A stretch of DNA of 64,000 nt from Oscillibacter sp. UBA6647 (GTDB taxonomy: Bacteria > Bacillota > Clostridia > Oscillospirales > Oscillospiraceae), in the NCBI GenBank assembly GCA_002455655.1, contig DKLF01000097.1, forward strand, positions 1 through 64,000, given 5' to 3'. This document shows, piece after piece, positions 34,252-42,420 of the stretch. A program made the translations under genes and the position numbers. Each line of letters starts with the position of its first letter. The first letter of the stretch is position 1. The notes beneath the pieces are model-generated. The model was given only the letters and a program-made list of their open reading frames with translations. It had not been told where the DNA came from and did no database searches.

Positions 34252-36123
34252 ATGAGCGAACCCTTTGTCTTTGACCCGAGACACAGCCTGTGTAAGGAAC
34301 CCTTTGGAGCGGCGGTCTGCCGAAGCCGAGTCTTATTCTGCGTACGCCCTCTTGCGCGTGAGGGCTTCACCCACTGTGCTCTGGTTCTGCATCTTGAGTT
34401 TTCTGGGATACGGGAGGAGCGAGAGCTGCTGCCCGGCGGTCCGGCGGGAGATCGTGTTCTTTTTTCTCTCACCTATGAAGCGCCGGAGCAGCCGGAGCTA
34501 GTCTGGTATCATTTCCGCTTCTGGCGGGATGACAGCTCCGGCTGTGATTTGGACGCCACGGGCTATCGCAGCGACGGACGCGCCACTGATTGGCAGCTAA
34601 CGGTATACGGCGCTTCCCGTCCTACACCCCAGTGGTTTGGCAACGGCGTAACCTATCAAATTTTTCCCGACCGGTTTTGCCGTCTGTCCGTTCCCGACCC
34701 CGCTGGCCTTGTGGGAAACCGGTCGGTTCACGAAAACTGGGATGACGCGCCCCATTGGCGGCCCGACCAGCAGGGCGAGGTGCGAAACAATGATTTTTTT
34801 GGCGGCTCCCTGCAAGGTATTTTCTCCCGACTGGAATATCTTGAACAGTTGGGCGTGACCACCCTTTATCTCTGCCCCGTGTTTGAATCCGCCTCCAACC
34901 ATCGGTACGACACGGCAGACTACACAATGATTGACCCCATGCTGGGGACGGAGGCGGATTTTCGGGAGCTGTGCGCCCGGGCTTCAGAGCACGGTATCCG
35001 CGTGCTTTTGGACGGCGTGTTTAACCACACTGGGTCTAACAGCGTTTATTTCAATGCCGAGGGGTTTTATTCCGGTCCCGGCGCGGCCCAGAGTCAAACT
35101 TCTCCCTACTCCGACTGGTATAGCTTTCACCCCTGGCCAAACGATTACGACGCTTGGTGGGGCATCCGCACCCTTCCCGCCGTAAACGAGAGCAGTCCAT
35201 CCTACGGCAGGTTTATCATTGACGGAGAAAACTCCGTGGTCCGCCGCTGGCTGCGTGCGGGGGCCTCCGGCTGGCGGCTGGATGTTGCCGACGAGCTGCC
35301 GGACGAATTTATTGCCCGTCTTCGCACGGCAATGGAGGAAACAAAGCCTGACAGCGTTTTGATTGCCGAGGTTTGGGAGGACGGCTCCAATAAAATCGCG
35401 TATTCTCAGCGCCGAAAATATCTGCTTGGGTCTGAAGCCCACGGCCTGATGAACTACCCCTTCAGGACGGCGGCGCTGGCCTTTTTGCAGGGTGGGGATG
35501 GGGCAGACTTCCGCGACGCCATGGAAAACATTCGGGAAAACTATCCCCCTCCTGCTTATTACAGTGCCATGAATTTTTTAGGGACCCACGACACGCCCCG
35601 GATTTTAACAGTGCTGGGAACGTCAAAGCCCCCTGCCTCCAAGGAAGCCCGGGCCGTCTCCTCCCTCTCCCCCGACGAACGGGCCACAGGGCTCGCCCTT
35701 CTCCGAGCGGCGGCAGTGCTGCTGTACGCTTTTCCCGGCTCCCCCATGCTGTACTATGGCGATGAGGCCGGTATGGAAGGCTGGGAGGACCCCTTTAACC
35801 GCCGCACTTATCCTTGGGGCCGCGAGGATACAAACCTGCACGACTTTTATGCTTGCCTTGGGCAGCTCCGTAAGGTACGAACCTCCCTCCGGCAAGGTAA
35901 CATCCGCTATCTTCTGGCTGCCGGACACGGTCTGGTGTTTTCCCGGATCTGGAAGAATGAGACAACCATTGCCGCGCTGAACGTTGGAGCCGAAGCAATG
36001 GCACTGGAAATTCCATGGAAAACCCCTCAGGCGCAAGACGCACTTACCCGTCAGACTTTTACCGCTGTCGACGGAGTTTTAAAGCTAAAACTGCCTTCCC
36101 GCACTGCCATGCTTCTAATTTAA
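34252..36123 (+). CDS. GH13 alpha-amylase family enzyme (neopullulanase-like)
   Basis: A 623-residue glycoside hydrolase of family 13. An N-terminal beta-sandwich (about 1-125) is followed by the barrel beginning GVTYQIFPDRF. Conserved regions are LDGVFNH (I), GWRLDVADE with nucleophile Asp344 (II), IAEVW with acid/base Glu373 (III) and GTHDT with Asp447 (IV). The layout matches neopullulanase, cyclomaltodextrinase and maltogenic amylase. There is no signal peptide, so it should act on imported maltodextrins or glycogen-type glucan in the cytoplasm. The ATG at 34252 follows AAAGGA at a long 12-base spacing. It stands alone between a terminator and the parS-bearing terminator. Confidence 0.9.
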   Translation: MSEPFVFDPRHSLCKEPFGAAVCRSRVLFCVRPLAREGFTHCALVLHLEFSGIREERELLPGGPAGDRVLFSLTYEAPEQPELVWYHFRFWRDDSSGCDLDATGYRSDGRATDWQLTVYGASRPTPQWFGNGVTYQIFPDRFCRLSVPDPAGLVGNRSVHENWDDAPHWRPDQQGEVRNNDFFGGSLQGIFSRLEYLEQLGVTTLYLCPVFESASNHRYDTADYTMIDPMLGTEADFRELCARASEHGIRVLLDGVFNHTGSNSVYFNAEGFYSGPGAAQSQTSPYSDWYSFHPWPNDYDAWWGIRTLPAVNESSPSYGRFIIDGENSVVRRWLRAGASGWRLDVADELPDEFIARLRTAMEETKPDSVLIAEVWEDGSNKIAYSQRRKYLLGSEAHGLMNYPFRTAALAFLQGGDGADFRDAMENIRENYPPPAYYSAMNFLGTHDTPRILTVLGTSKPPASKEARAVSSLSPDERATGLALLRAAAVLLYAFPGSPMLYYGDEAGMEGWEDPFNRRTYPWGREDTNLHDFYACLGQLRKVRTSLRQGNIRYLLAAGHGLVFSRIWKNETTIAALNVGAEAMALEIPWKTPQAQDALTRQTFTAVDGVLKLKLPSRTAMLLI

Positions 36124-36130
36124 ATTATTT

Positions 36131-36170
36131 GCCCCGGATTGTTTCACGTGAAACAATCCGGGGCAATTTT
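36131..36170 (+). terminator. Palindromic terminator containing a parS site
   Basis: Positions 36131-36164 form a perfect 34-base palindrome: outer arms GCCCCGGATTG / CAATCCGGGGC around the parS core, followed by AATTTT. It starts eight bases after the GH13 stop codon and can fold as a terminator in RNA. Confidence 0.7.
36140..36155. promoter_or_regulatory. parS site 1 (ParB/Spo0J binding)
   Basis: TGTTTCACGTGAAACA is identical to the Bacillus subtilis parS consensus. It lies 522 bases before parA, as expected for an origin-proximal centromere. Confidence 0.95.
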
Positions 36171-36246
36171 GTAGATGTGAGACCTTAAAGCGGAGCGCGG
36201 GCTAAAAAAGCGCAAAGAAGTATCAACTCTGGTATTTGCATTTAAA

Positions 36247-36262
36247 TGTTTCACGTGAAACA
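36247..36262. promoter_or_regulatory. parS site 2 (ParB/Spo0J binding)
   Basis: A second exact TGTTTCACGTGAAACA, 107 bases from the first, extended to a 24-base perfect palindrome (36243-36266) by TAAA / TTTA flanks. Confidence 0.95.
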
Positions 36263-36373
36263 TTTAGGGTAAACTAAATTTGCTTTATTTCACAAACCCA
36301 GAGAGCCACACACCTCTTCTTCGTTATTTTTGCAAAAGCTTTCCTGTTTTTGTGTTTTTCTGTGGCAACTGCC

Positions 36374-36402
36374 TTGAATCTCAAGAAAAACCTTGCTATA
36401 AT
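36374..36402 (+). promoter_or_regulatory. Sigma-A promoter upstream of parAB
   Basis: TTGAAT, 17 bases, TATAAT with a TGC extension just before the hexamer. It is 112 bases downstream of parS site 2, so spread ParB could reach it. Confidence 0.8.
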
Positions 36403-36661
36403 GTCACAAGGAAAACATTTCGGGCTGTTTGCGCCCACAAAAGCGTTTGTGCGGCAAGACGTACACAGGAGCGTTTTTAACCGGGTGATTTATCTTGCTT
36501 CATAAGGCGGCGCAAATTCTTGGAGCCTTGCTTGTGCATTTGCACGATGCGTACACCGCAAACATACGCAACGCCGCTTTTTTGCGGCTTTGAAGTTTAT
36601 TCGATCAGAATTGTGAGAAAGCGGCGCGTCTGACTGCCGTTACGGGAAAGCGGGTGCTGTA
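36403..36661 (+). other. Long structured leader before parA
   Basis: About 250 transcribed bases with no credible gene. Hairpins visible include GTGCA-TT-TGCAC, TGCGTA-N11-TACGCA (36548-36570) and GCCGC-T6-GCGGC (36573-36588). None has the form of a riboswitch or small RNA that I recognise. Confidence 0.4.
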
Positions 36662-37417
36662 TTGGCAAAAATTATTGCGATTGTGAATCAAAAGGGCGGC
36701 GTGGGGAAAACCACTTCTTGTGTAAACCTCTGTGCCGCCATGAAGGACGCGGGGCAGCGAGTGCTGCTGTGCGACTTTGATCCCCAGGCCAACGCCACCT
36801 CCGGTATGGGCGTGGACAAAACCTTGTCCAAGGGTGTGTATGAGGTAGTCATCGGCGAATCCCCGGCGGCGGACGCCATTGTAACAACAAAATACGGCGA
36901 CGTGCTTCCTTCCAACAAGGCATTGGCGGGAGCGGGCATCGAGCTGATTGCCATGGACCGACGAGAATACCTGCTGAAGGACGCGCTGGCACAGGTCGCG
37001 GACAACTACGACTTTATTTTCATTGACTGTCCCCCCTCTTTGGAATTGTTGACCTTAAACGCCCTTTGCGCCGCCGACTCCGTTTTGGTGCCGGTGCAGG
37101 GGGAATATTTTGCGCTGGAGGGGCTGAGCGACCTGATGAACACCGTCCGGATTGTCCGCCGCTCTCTGAATCCCCGGCTGGAGTTGGAGGGCGTTCTCCT
37201 TACCATGTTCGATGGGCGGACCAATCTGGCGCTTCAGGTGGCGGAGGAGGTTAAGCACTATTTCCCCGGGAAGGTTTATGCCACCGTGATTCCCCGGAAC
37301 GTGCGCTTGTCCGAGGCGCCCAGCCATGGAAAGCCTATCTTCTCCTACGACCGCACCTCTCGCGGCGCGGAGGCCTACGGCGCGTTGGCCGCCGAATTTT
37401 TACAGAAGAATCGCTGA
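36662..37417 (+). CDS. parA: Chromosome partitioning ATPase ParA (Soj)
   Basis: A 251-residue Soj-type ParA. It uses a TTG start at 36662, giving AKIIAIVNQKGGVGKTTSCVN with the deviant Walker A KGGVGKTT at 11-18, then DFDPQANATSG and the switch region DFIFIDCPPSL. It binds DNA as an ATP dimer and is released by ParB, and in Firmicutes it also tunes DnaA. The ribosome site is weak. ParB follows 18 bases downstream and two parS sites lie upstream, so the whole parABS system is here. Confidence 0.96.
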   Translation: MAKIIAIVNQKGGVGKTTSCVNLCAAMKDAGQRVLLCDFDPQANATSGMGVDKTLSKGVYEVVIGESPAADAIVTTKYGDVLPSNKALAGAGIELIAMDRREYLLKDALAQVADNYDFIFIDCPPSLELLTLNALCAADSVLVPVQGEYFALEGLSDLMNTVRIVRRSLNPRLELEGVLLTMFDGRTNLALQVAEEVKHYFPGKVYATVIPRNVRLSEAPSHGKPIFSYDRTSRGAEAYGALAAEFLQKNR

Positions 37418-37435
37418 TTCTGGAAAGGAGTCGCT

Positions 37436-38320
37436 ATGGCGTCTCAAAAATCCGGGTTGGGACGGGGCCTTGGCGCCCTGTTGGGAGACGATGTGCTGAA
37501 AACGGAAACCACCGGCACCTTCTCTCTGCCGATTTCCCAGGTGGAGAGCTGCTCCACCCAGCCCCGTAAGAGCTTTGACGGGGACGCATTGAACGATTTG
37601 GCGGACTCGATCCGCCGCCACGGAATTATTCAGCCGCTTACGGTTCGGAAGCTCGCTTCCGGGTACTATCAGATTGTGGCGGGAGAGCGCCGCTGGCGCG
37701 CCGCCCGTATGGCGGGCCTTTCAGAGGTACCGGTTGTAGTGGTGGAGGCCGACGATCGGAAGGCTGCGGAGCTGGCCATGATTGAAAATCTCCAGCGGGA
37801 AGACCTGAACGCCATGGAAGAAGCCGCCGGCTTTCAATCCCTGATTCAGTCCTATCGCATGACGCAGGAGGAAGCAGCCGAAGCTGTTGGCAAGTCCCGC
37901 AGCGCCGTGGCGAACGCACTGCGCCTGCTGACCCTCTCCCCCGCCGTAAAGGCGCTGGTAGAGGACGGAACCTTGTCCGCAGGACACGCCAGAGCCCTTT
38001 TGCCCCTCTCCCCCGCTTTACAGGAGAGCGCGGCCCGGTCTGTGATCTCCGGGGGGCTTTCCGTCCGCCAGACAGAGGCGCTGGTGAAAAAGCTGAGCGC
38101 GGAGAAGCAGGAAGACCCGTCCGAATCCTCCGACAAGGTGGATTATGCGGCGGAGGCGCAGCGGGAGTTAGCTTCCCGGCTGGGCCGAGGTGTTAAAATC
38201 GTATCAGGCCGAAAAAAAGGCCGCGTGGAGTTGGAATATTACGGAGTGGACGATCTGAATGACTTGTTGGAGGCCTTGACGCTTCTTCAAATCAAGCGCG
38301 CCCAGTCCGAACAAATGTGA
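37436..38320 (+). CDS. parB: Chromosome partitioning protein ParB (Spo0J)
   Basis: A 294-residue ParB that opens with the typical GLGRGLGALL, has AGERRWRAARM (GERR at 83-86, CTP-binding), IENLQREDLNAMEEA, the helix-turn-helix MTQEEAAEAVGKSRSAVANALRLL and the LSAGHARALL segment. The C-terminal dimerisation domain runs to the end. It should load at the two parS sites found 1.2 kb upstream and slide as a CTP clamp to recruit SMC. It is distinct from the Noc-like paralogue at 21766. Confidence 0.96.
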   Translation: MASQKSGLGRGLGALLGDDVLKTETTGTFSLPISQVESCSTQPRKSFDGDALNDLADSIRRHGIIQPLTVRKLASGYYQIVAGERRWRAARMAGLSEVPVVVVEADDRKAAELAMIENLQREDLNAMEEAAGFQSLIQSYRMTQEEAAEAVGKSRSAVANALRLLTLSPAVKALVEDGTLSAGHARALLPLSPALQESAARSVISGGLSVRQTEALVKKLSAEKQEDPSESSDKVDYAAEAQRELASRLGRGVKIVSGRKKGRVELEYYGVDDLNDLLEALTLLQIKRAQSEQM

Positions 38321-38333
38321 GGAATACCTGAAA

Positions 38334-38870
38334 ATGAAACTGGAAAAGCGCAGCACAGGAGCCGAGGACGAGGCTCCCGCGTCGGAGGTCAGTACCCCGG
38401 ACGGAAAGAAAAACAAGCCCGTCGTCGTCTATATTATGGTCCTGTTTATTGTGGCCTTTTTACTCATGGCGCTTTCTTTTCTGACCCATCAGCGCAGCAA
38501 CGAGGAGGTTATCGGCACTCTGCAAAGCTCCGTTACCACCTTGCAGGAGCTGCAAAAGAGTCAGGATGAAAACCTGAGGCTTCACTCCCGGCTGGAGGAT
38601 GCGGAAAAGCAGGTTCGGGATTTGGAAGCACAGGTAAAGGAACTGGAGGACGCTGGGATGGCGTCCGATGATAAAACAGATGCGCTGCTGTCTTTGTACC
38701 TTTTGCAGCAGCAATACGCCGCCAGAGACTTTGACGGTTGCCGTCAGACGCTTCAATCCATGGAGGACGCGGGGCAGCCCGCCCTCCTCTCTAACGACGA
38801 CTTGGACAAGATTGTCTCCCCGGCCCAGCGATACCAGCAATTGAAGGAAGCCGTGATGTCAGTGTGGTAA
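38334..38870 (+). CDS. Membrane-anchored coiled-coil protein in the parAB unit
   Basis: A 178-residue protein I cannot assign. A charged cytoplasmic head (1-28) precedes one membrane helix (about 29-50, VVVYIMVLFIVAFLLMALSFL), then a coiled coil (about 58-107, QKSQDENLRLHSRLEDAEKQ) and a small helical C-terminal domain. It starts 13 bases after parB and is followed by serS, so it is probably co-transcribed with parAB. The layout is reminiscent of divisome or segregation linker proteins such as FtsB/FtsL types, but this is only topology. Confidence 0.7.
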   Translation: MKLEKRSTGAEDEAPASEVSTPDGKKNKPVVVYIMVLFIVAFLLMALSFLTHQRSNEEVIGTLQSSVTTLQELQKSQDENLRLHSRLEDAEKQVRDLEAQVKELEDAGMASDDKTDALLSLYLLQQQYAARDFDGCRQTLQSMEDAGQPALLSNDDLDKIVSPAQRYQQLKEAVMSVW

Positions 38871-38930
38871 ATCCCGGCTTTATTGACCCTATAAAAATTT
38901 TACACGGTATGTGGTAAGGAGAAAACGAAT

Positions 38931-40238
38931 ATGCTGGATATCAAATTTGTCCGGGAGAATCCCGACGCAGTCAAGGAAAACATCCGCAAAAAGTTTCAGG
39001 ATGCAAAGCTTCCTCTGGTAGACGAGGTCATCGAACTGGACGCCAAACGCCGCGCTGCCATCGCGGAAGCAGATCAACTTCGCGCCGACCGGAACCGCCT
39101 GAGCAAGCAGGTTGGCATGCTGATGGGACAAGCCAAGAAGGACCCCTCCAAAATGGAGGAGGCCGAGGGCGTGAAAAAGCAGGTCACAGACAACGCCCAT
39201 CGGCTGGAAGCGCTGGAAAAACAGGAAGCACAGTTGGACGAAGAAATTCGCAGCCGGATGATTGTCATTCCGCAGATTATCGACCCCTCCGTCCCTCTTG
39301 GCGCGGACGACAGCGCCAACGTAGAGGTGCAGCGCTTTGGTGAGGCAGCGGTTCCTTCTTTTGAAATTCCCTATCACGTAGATCTGATGGAGCGGTTTGA
39401 CGGCATTGATCTGGAGGCTGCGGGCCGTGTCTCCGGTAACGGATTTTATTATCTTCTGGGGGACATTGCCCGGCTTCACGAAGCTGTACTGGCCTACGGC
39501 CGGGACTTTATGATTGACAAGGGATTTACCTATTGCATTCCTCCCTTCATGATTCACGGCAACGTGGTGGAGGGCGTCATGAGCCAGACGGATATGGACG
39601 GCATGATGTATAAAATTGAGGGCGAAGACCTGTACCTCATCGGCACCTCCGAGCATTCCATGATTGGCCGGTATATCGACCAGATTCTGCCCGAGACTTC
39701 CCTTCCCCAGACGCTAACCTCTTACTCCCCCTGCTTCCGCAAGGAGAAAGGGGCGCATGGCATCGAGGAGCGGGGCGTTTATCGCATTCACCAGTTTGAA
39801 AAGCAGGAGATGATTGTTGTCTGCAAGCCCGAGGAATCCAAGGAGTGGTACGAAAAGCTCTGGGCGATGTCCGTGGAGCTGTTCCGGTCGATGGACATTC
39901 CCGTGCGGCAGCTTGAATGCTGCTCCGGCGATCTGGCGGATTTGAAGGTCAAATCCTGCGACATCGAAGCCTGGTCCCCCCGCCAGCAGAAGTATTTCGA
40001 GGTCTGCTCCTGCTCTAATCTGGGCGACGCACAGGCCCGGCGTCTGCGCATCCGCTACAAGGACGAGGACGGGAAAATGCAGCTTTGCCACACGCTGAAC
40101 AACACCTGCGTGGCCCCGCCCCGGATGCTGATTGCGTTTTTGGAGAATAATTTGCAGGAGGACGGCTCCGTTTTGATTCCCGCCGTGCTGCGTCCCTATA
40201 TGGGCGGCAAGGAGAAATTGATTCCCAAGAACGCCTAA
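38931..40238 (+). CDS. serS: Seryl-tRNA synthetase
   Basis: A 435-residue class II synthetase. The N-terminal antiparallel coiled coil (about 25-105) that grips the long arm of tRNA-Ser is visible, then the catalytic core with motif 2 (SPCFRKEKGAHG...RGVYRIHQF) and motif 3 (NTCVAPPRMLIAFLENN). It charges tRNA-Ser in the cytoplasm. The ATG at 38931 follows TAAGGAG. The 60-base upstream gap is too short for a T-box. Confidence 0.97.
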   Translation: MLDIKFVRENPDAVKENIRKKFQDAKLPLVDEVIELDAKRRAAIAEADQLRADRNRLSKQVGMLMGQAKKDPSKMEEAEGVKKQVTDNAHRLEALEKQEAQLDEEIRSRMIVIPQIIDPSVPLGADDSANVEVQRFGEAAVPSFEIPYHVDLMERFDGIDLEAAGRVSGNGFYYLLGDIARLHEAVLAYGRDFMIDKGFTYCIPPFMIHGNVVEGVMSQTDMDGMMYKIEGEDLYLIGTSEHSMIGRYIDQILPETSLPQTLTSYSPCFRKEKGAHGIEERGVYRIHQFEKQEMIVVCKPEESKEWYEKLWAMSVELFRSMDIPVRQLECCSGDLADLKVKSCDIEAWSPRQQKYFEVCSCSNLGDAQARRLRIRYKDEDGKMQLCHTLNNTCVAPPRMLIAFLENNLQEDGSVLIPAVLRPYMGGKEKLIPKNA

Positions 40239-40257
40239 GATTTTGCATTTGATTGCG

Positions 40258-40288
40258 ATTTGTAATAATTTTTTGAATTATTACAAAT
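40258..40288. repeat. AT-rich perfect inverted repeat after serS
   Basis: ATTTGTAATAATT and AATTATTACAAAT flank TTTTG. There is no T run after it, so it is either a weak terminator or a protein site. Confidence 0.6.
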
Positions 40289-40301
40289 TGTTAAACCCGT
40301 T

Positions 40302-40363
40302 TAGAGCCTTTCCCGCACCAGCGGCACAGGTTTCCCTCTGTTTTCGGCGGGAAATCGGCTCTA
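40302..40363 (+). ncRNA. Structured RNA element in the mscL leader
   Basis: TAGAGCC + TTTCCCGC pair with GCGGGAAA + GGCTCTA, a 15-bp stem interrupted by a two-base bulge (TC), and the internal part can form a further ACAG/CTGT hairpin. A second hairpin GCAGCG-N7-CGCTGC follows (about 40405-40423) before the mscL ribosome site. I do not recognise the class. Confidence 0.45.
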
Positions 40364-40440
40364 TTGGGGTCATGCGCTTGAAATCATTGGGCCGCAGCGG
40401 CTTGAACGCTGCTGCACTTTAAAAAGGAGACTTAACTTTC

Positions 40441-40848
40441 ATGACAAAAAAAGCCGGCGGACTCATTGCCGAATTTAAAGAGTTTATTTCCCGCGGCAAC
40501 GTAGTGGACATGGCCGTGGGCGTGATTATCGGCGGCGCGTTCAAAGCCATCGCGGATTCTCTTGTTGGCGACATTCTTATGCCCCTCATCAGCCTGCTCA
40601 CAAAGAAGGTTTCCTTTGAGGATATGGTCTGGGTGGTGGGCGGTGGCCAGACAGTCATCCCCTACGGCAATTTCCTTTCTGCCATTCTGAACTTCCTGAT
40701 TACGGCGCTGGCAATCTTCCTTTTGGTGAAGGCCATCAACCGCTTCCGGAAAAAGGAAGAGGTTGCACCTCCCAAGCCACCCGCAGCCAGCCCAGAGGCC
40801 GCCCTGCTGACAGAGATTCGTGACCTTTTGAAAGAGCAGAAGAAATGA
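40441..40848 (+). CDS. mscL: Large-conductance mechanosensitive channel MscL
   Basis: A 135-residue MscL: amphipathic N-terminal helix, pore helix RGNVVDMAVGVIIGGAFKAIADSLVGDILMP, a periplasmic loop, the second helix (NFLITALAIFLLVKAINRF) and a charged cytoplasmic bundle. It opens under membrane tension to release solutes on osmotic downshock. It is preceded by a 200-base leader with strong RNA structure. The stop overlaps the rsmG start (ATGATG), so the two genes are translationally coupled, an unusual pairing. Confidence 0.95.
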   Translation: MTKKAGGLIAEFKEFISRGNVVDMAVGVIIGGAFKAIADSLVGDILMPLISLLTKKVSFEDMVWVVGGGQTVIPYGNFLSAILNFLITALAIFLLVKAINRFRKKEEVAPPKPPAASPEAALLTEIRDLLKEQKK

Positions 40849-41543
40849 TGGAAACCATCCTGCGGGAGGGACTGACGGCGCTGGGGCTGGATCAGTCCTC
40901 CGTCCCCTCCCTGCTGCGCTACGCGGCACTGCTGGAAGAGAAAAACAAGGTCATGAACCTCACCGCCATCAAAGAAGCGGACGAGGTGGCCCGGCTTCAC
41001 TTTCTGGACAGCGCGGCGCTTTTAAACCTGCTGGATTTTCGGAACAAAACCGTGGTGGACGTGGGCACCGGGGCCGGATTTCCCGGCCTTCCCATCCGGC
41101 TTTTGGAGCCATCATCCCATGTGACCTTGCTTGACTCCCTCGGAAAGCGCATTGCTTTTTTGCAAGAGGTCTGCACAGCTTTGGGCCTTTCAGACGTGAA
41201 ATGTGTCCACGCCCGGGCGGAGGAGTTTGCCGCCGCACAGCGGGAATCCTTTGACACGGCGGTATCCCGGGCCGTGGCCTCCCTATCCGTGCTTTCGGAG
41301 CTGTGCCTTCCTCTGGTAAAAAAGGGAGGTACATTCCTTGCCATGAAATCCGTGGACAGCGACGAGGAGCTTTCCGCCGCCGAACATGCCATCTCCGTTT
41401 TAGGCGGTCGGGTCGCCGGAGTCCGGGACTATTCAATTCCCGGCACGGACATTGTACACCGGGCGGTACTGGTGGAAAAGATAAAACCCACGCCGAAAGC
41501 CTATCCCCGGTCTTTCGCAAAAATCAAAAAAGACCCCCTTTGA
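40845..41543 (+). CDS. rsmG: 16S rRNA (guanine527-N7)-methyltransferase RsmG
   Basis: A 232-residue RsmG (GidB). Landmarks are KVMNLTAIKEADEVARLHFLDSAAL, the SAM-binding VDVGTGAGFPGLP around 71-83, and AVSRAVASLSVL. It methylates G527 of 16S rRNA. Two in-frame ATG codons (40845 and 40848) overlap the mscL stop. In many Firmicutes rsmG sits with mnmG and noc near the origin; here it is with mscL. Confidence 0.95.
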   Translation: MMETILREGLTALGLDQSSVPSLLRYAALLEEKNKVMNLTAIKEADEVARLHFLDSAALLNLLDFRNKTVVDVGTGAGFPGLPIRLLEPSSHVTLLDSLGKRIAFLQEVCTALGLSDVKCVHARAEEFAAAQRESFDTAVSRAVASLSVLSELCLPLVKKGGTFLAMKSVDSDEELSAAEHAISVLGGRVAGVRDYSIPGTDIVHRAVLVEKIKPTPKAYPRSFAKIKKDPL

Positions 41544-41606
41544 CAGCCAAAAGCCACTACTGGGGCAGCAAATTGAAAATTTTTTCTGATAACACATTAA
41601 ATTGTT

Positions 41607-41635
41607 TTGATTTTGGCGCATTCTTCCTGTAAAAT
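41607..41635 (+). promoter_or_regulatory. Sigma-A promoter for the MinD-like gene
   Basis: TTGATT, 17 bases, TAAAAT, ending 25 bases before the ATG at 41661. Confidence 0.65.
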
Positions 41636-41660
41636 CAGGATATACAAGAGGTGAGTTCCG

Positions 41661-42404
41661 ATGGGTGAATGTATCGCCGTCGTCTCCGGCAAAGGCGGGA
41701 CCGGCAAAACCTCCTTTGTGGCGGGGGTCGGCTCCGCCATGGCGAAGGCCGGGAAACGCGTGCTGTGCATCGACTGCGACGTGGGCCTTCGGAATCTTGA
41801 TCTGGCACTGGGACTGACGGACAAGGCCCTAATGGACTTTTCCGACGTGGCACACGGTCGATGTACCCTGTCGGAAGCCGTGGTAAGCCACTCTCGGCTC
41901 CCCTCGCTCCACCTGCTCACCGCGCCGGTGCGCAGCCGGGGCCGCCCCGTGGGCGAAGAACAGTTTCGCGCTTTGGCGGAGCAGGCTCGTGAACGGTATG
42001 ACTTCTGCCTGATGGATGCCCCGGCGGGGCTGGAGGGCGGCTTTCGTCTGGCTGTGTGCGGGGCTGACCGCTGCGTGGTGGTCACCACGTCCGACGCCGC
42101 GTCCCTGCGGGACGCGCAGCACACGGTGATGGAACTGTCAGCCTTTCCCCGGGGAAAACTCCATCTGGTGGTCAACCGGGTGCGCAAAAAGCTTCTCAAA
42201 AACATGCACGCCACCATCGACGACGCGATTGACGCCGCCGGACTTCCTTTAATCGGCGTGGTGCCGGAGGACGACCGGCTCCCCCTCGCACTGAACCGGG
42301 GCGTTCCTCTGACTTTGACTTACGACAGCTCCGCAGCCACCGCCTATCAAAACATTGCCCGGCGTCTCATGGGACAGCGTGTGCCCCTGATGCGCATGAA
42401 ATAG
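41661..42404 (+). CDS. minD: MinD-like ATPase
   Basis: A 247-residue deviant Walker A ATPase: SGKGGTGKTSF at 9-19, CIDCDVGLRNLDLALGL (the MinD signature around switch I) and CLMDAPAGLE. MinD positions the division site by binding the membrane and MinC. The usual MinD C-terminal amphipathic helix is not obvious (RRLMGQRVPLMRMK has a short basic-hydrophobic pattern), and neither minC nor minE is adjacent. A related function in polar localisation is possible. It is followed 16 bases later by the methylglyoxal-synthase-like gene. Confidence 0.78.
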   Translation: MGECIAVVSGKGGTGKTSFVAGVGSAMAKAGKRVLCIDCDVGLRNLDLALGLTDKALMDFSDVAHGRCTLSEAVVSHSRLPSLHLLTAPVRSRGRPVGEEQFRALAEQARERYDFCLMDAPAGLEGGFRLAVCGADRCVVVTTSDAASLRDAQHTVMELSAFPRGKLHLVVNRVRKKLLKNMHATIDDAIDAAGLPLIGVVPEDDRLPLALNRGVPLTLTYDSSAATAYQNIARRLMGQRVPLMRMK

Positions 42405-42420
42405 AAAGGAGCCTATTCCG

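Noticed and set aside
36280..36480. A 66-codon frame between parS and parA
   Set aside because: No ribosome site, it spans the parAB promoter, and the composition is random-looking.
42144..42157. Palindrome TTTCCCCGGGGAAA inside the MinD-like gene as a possible Noc site
   Set aside because: The Bacillus Noc site is ATTTCCCGGGAAAT; this one has an extra central C-G step and is a single copy inside a coding region with Pro/Arg codons that easily make it.
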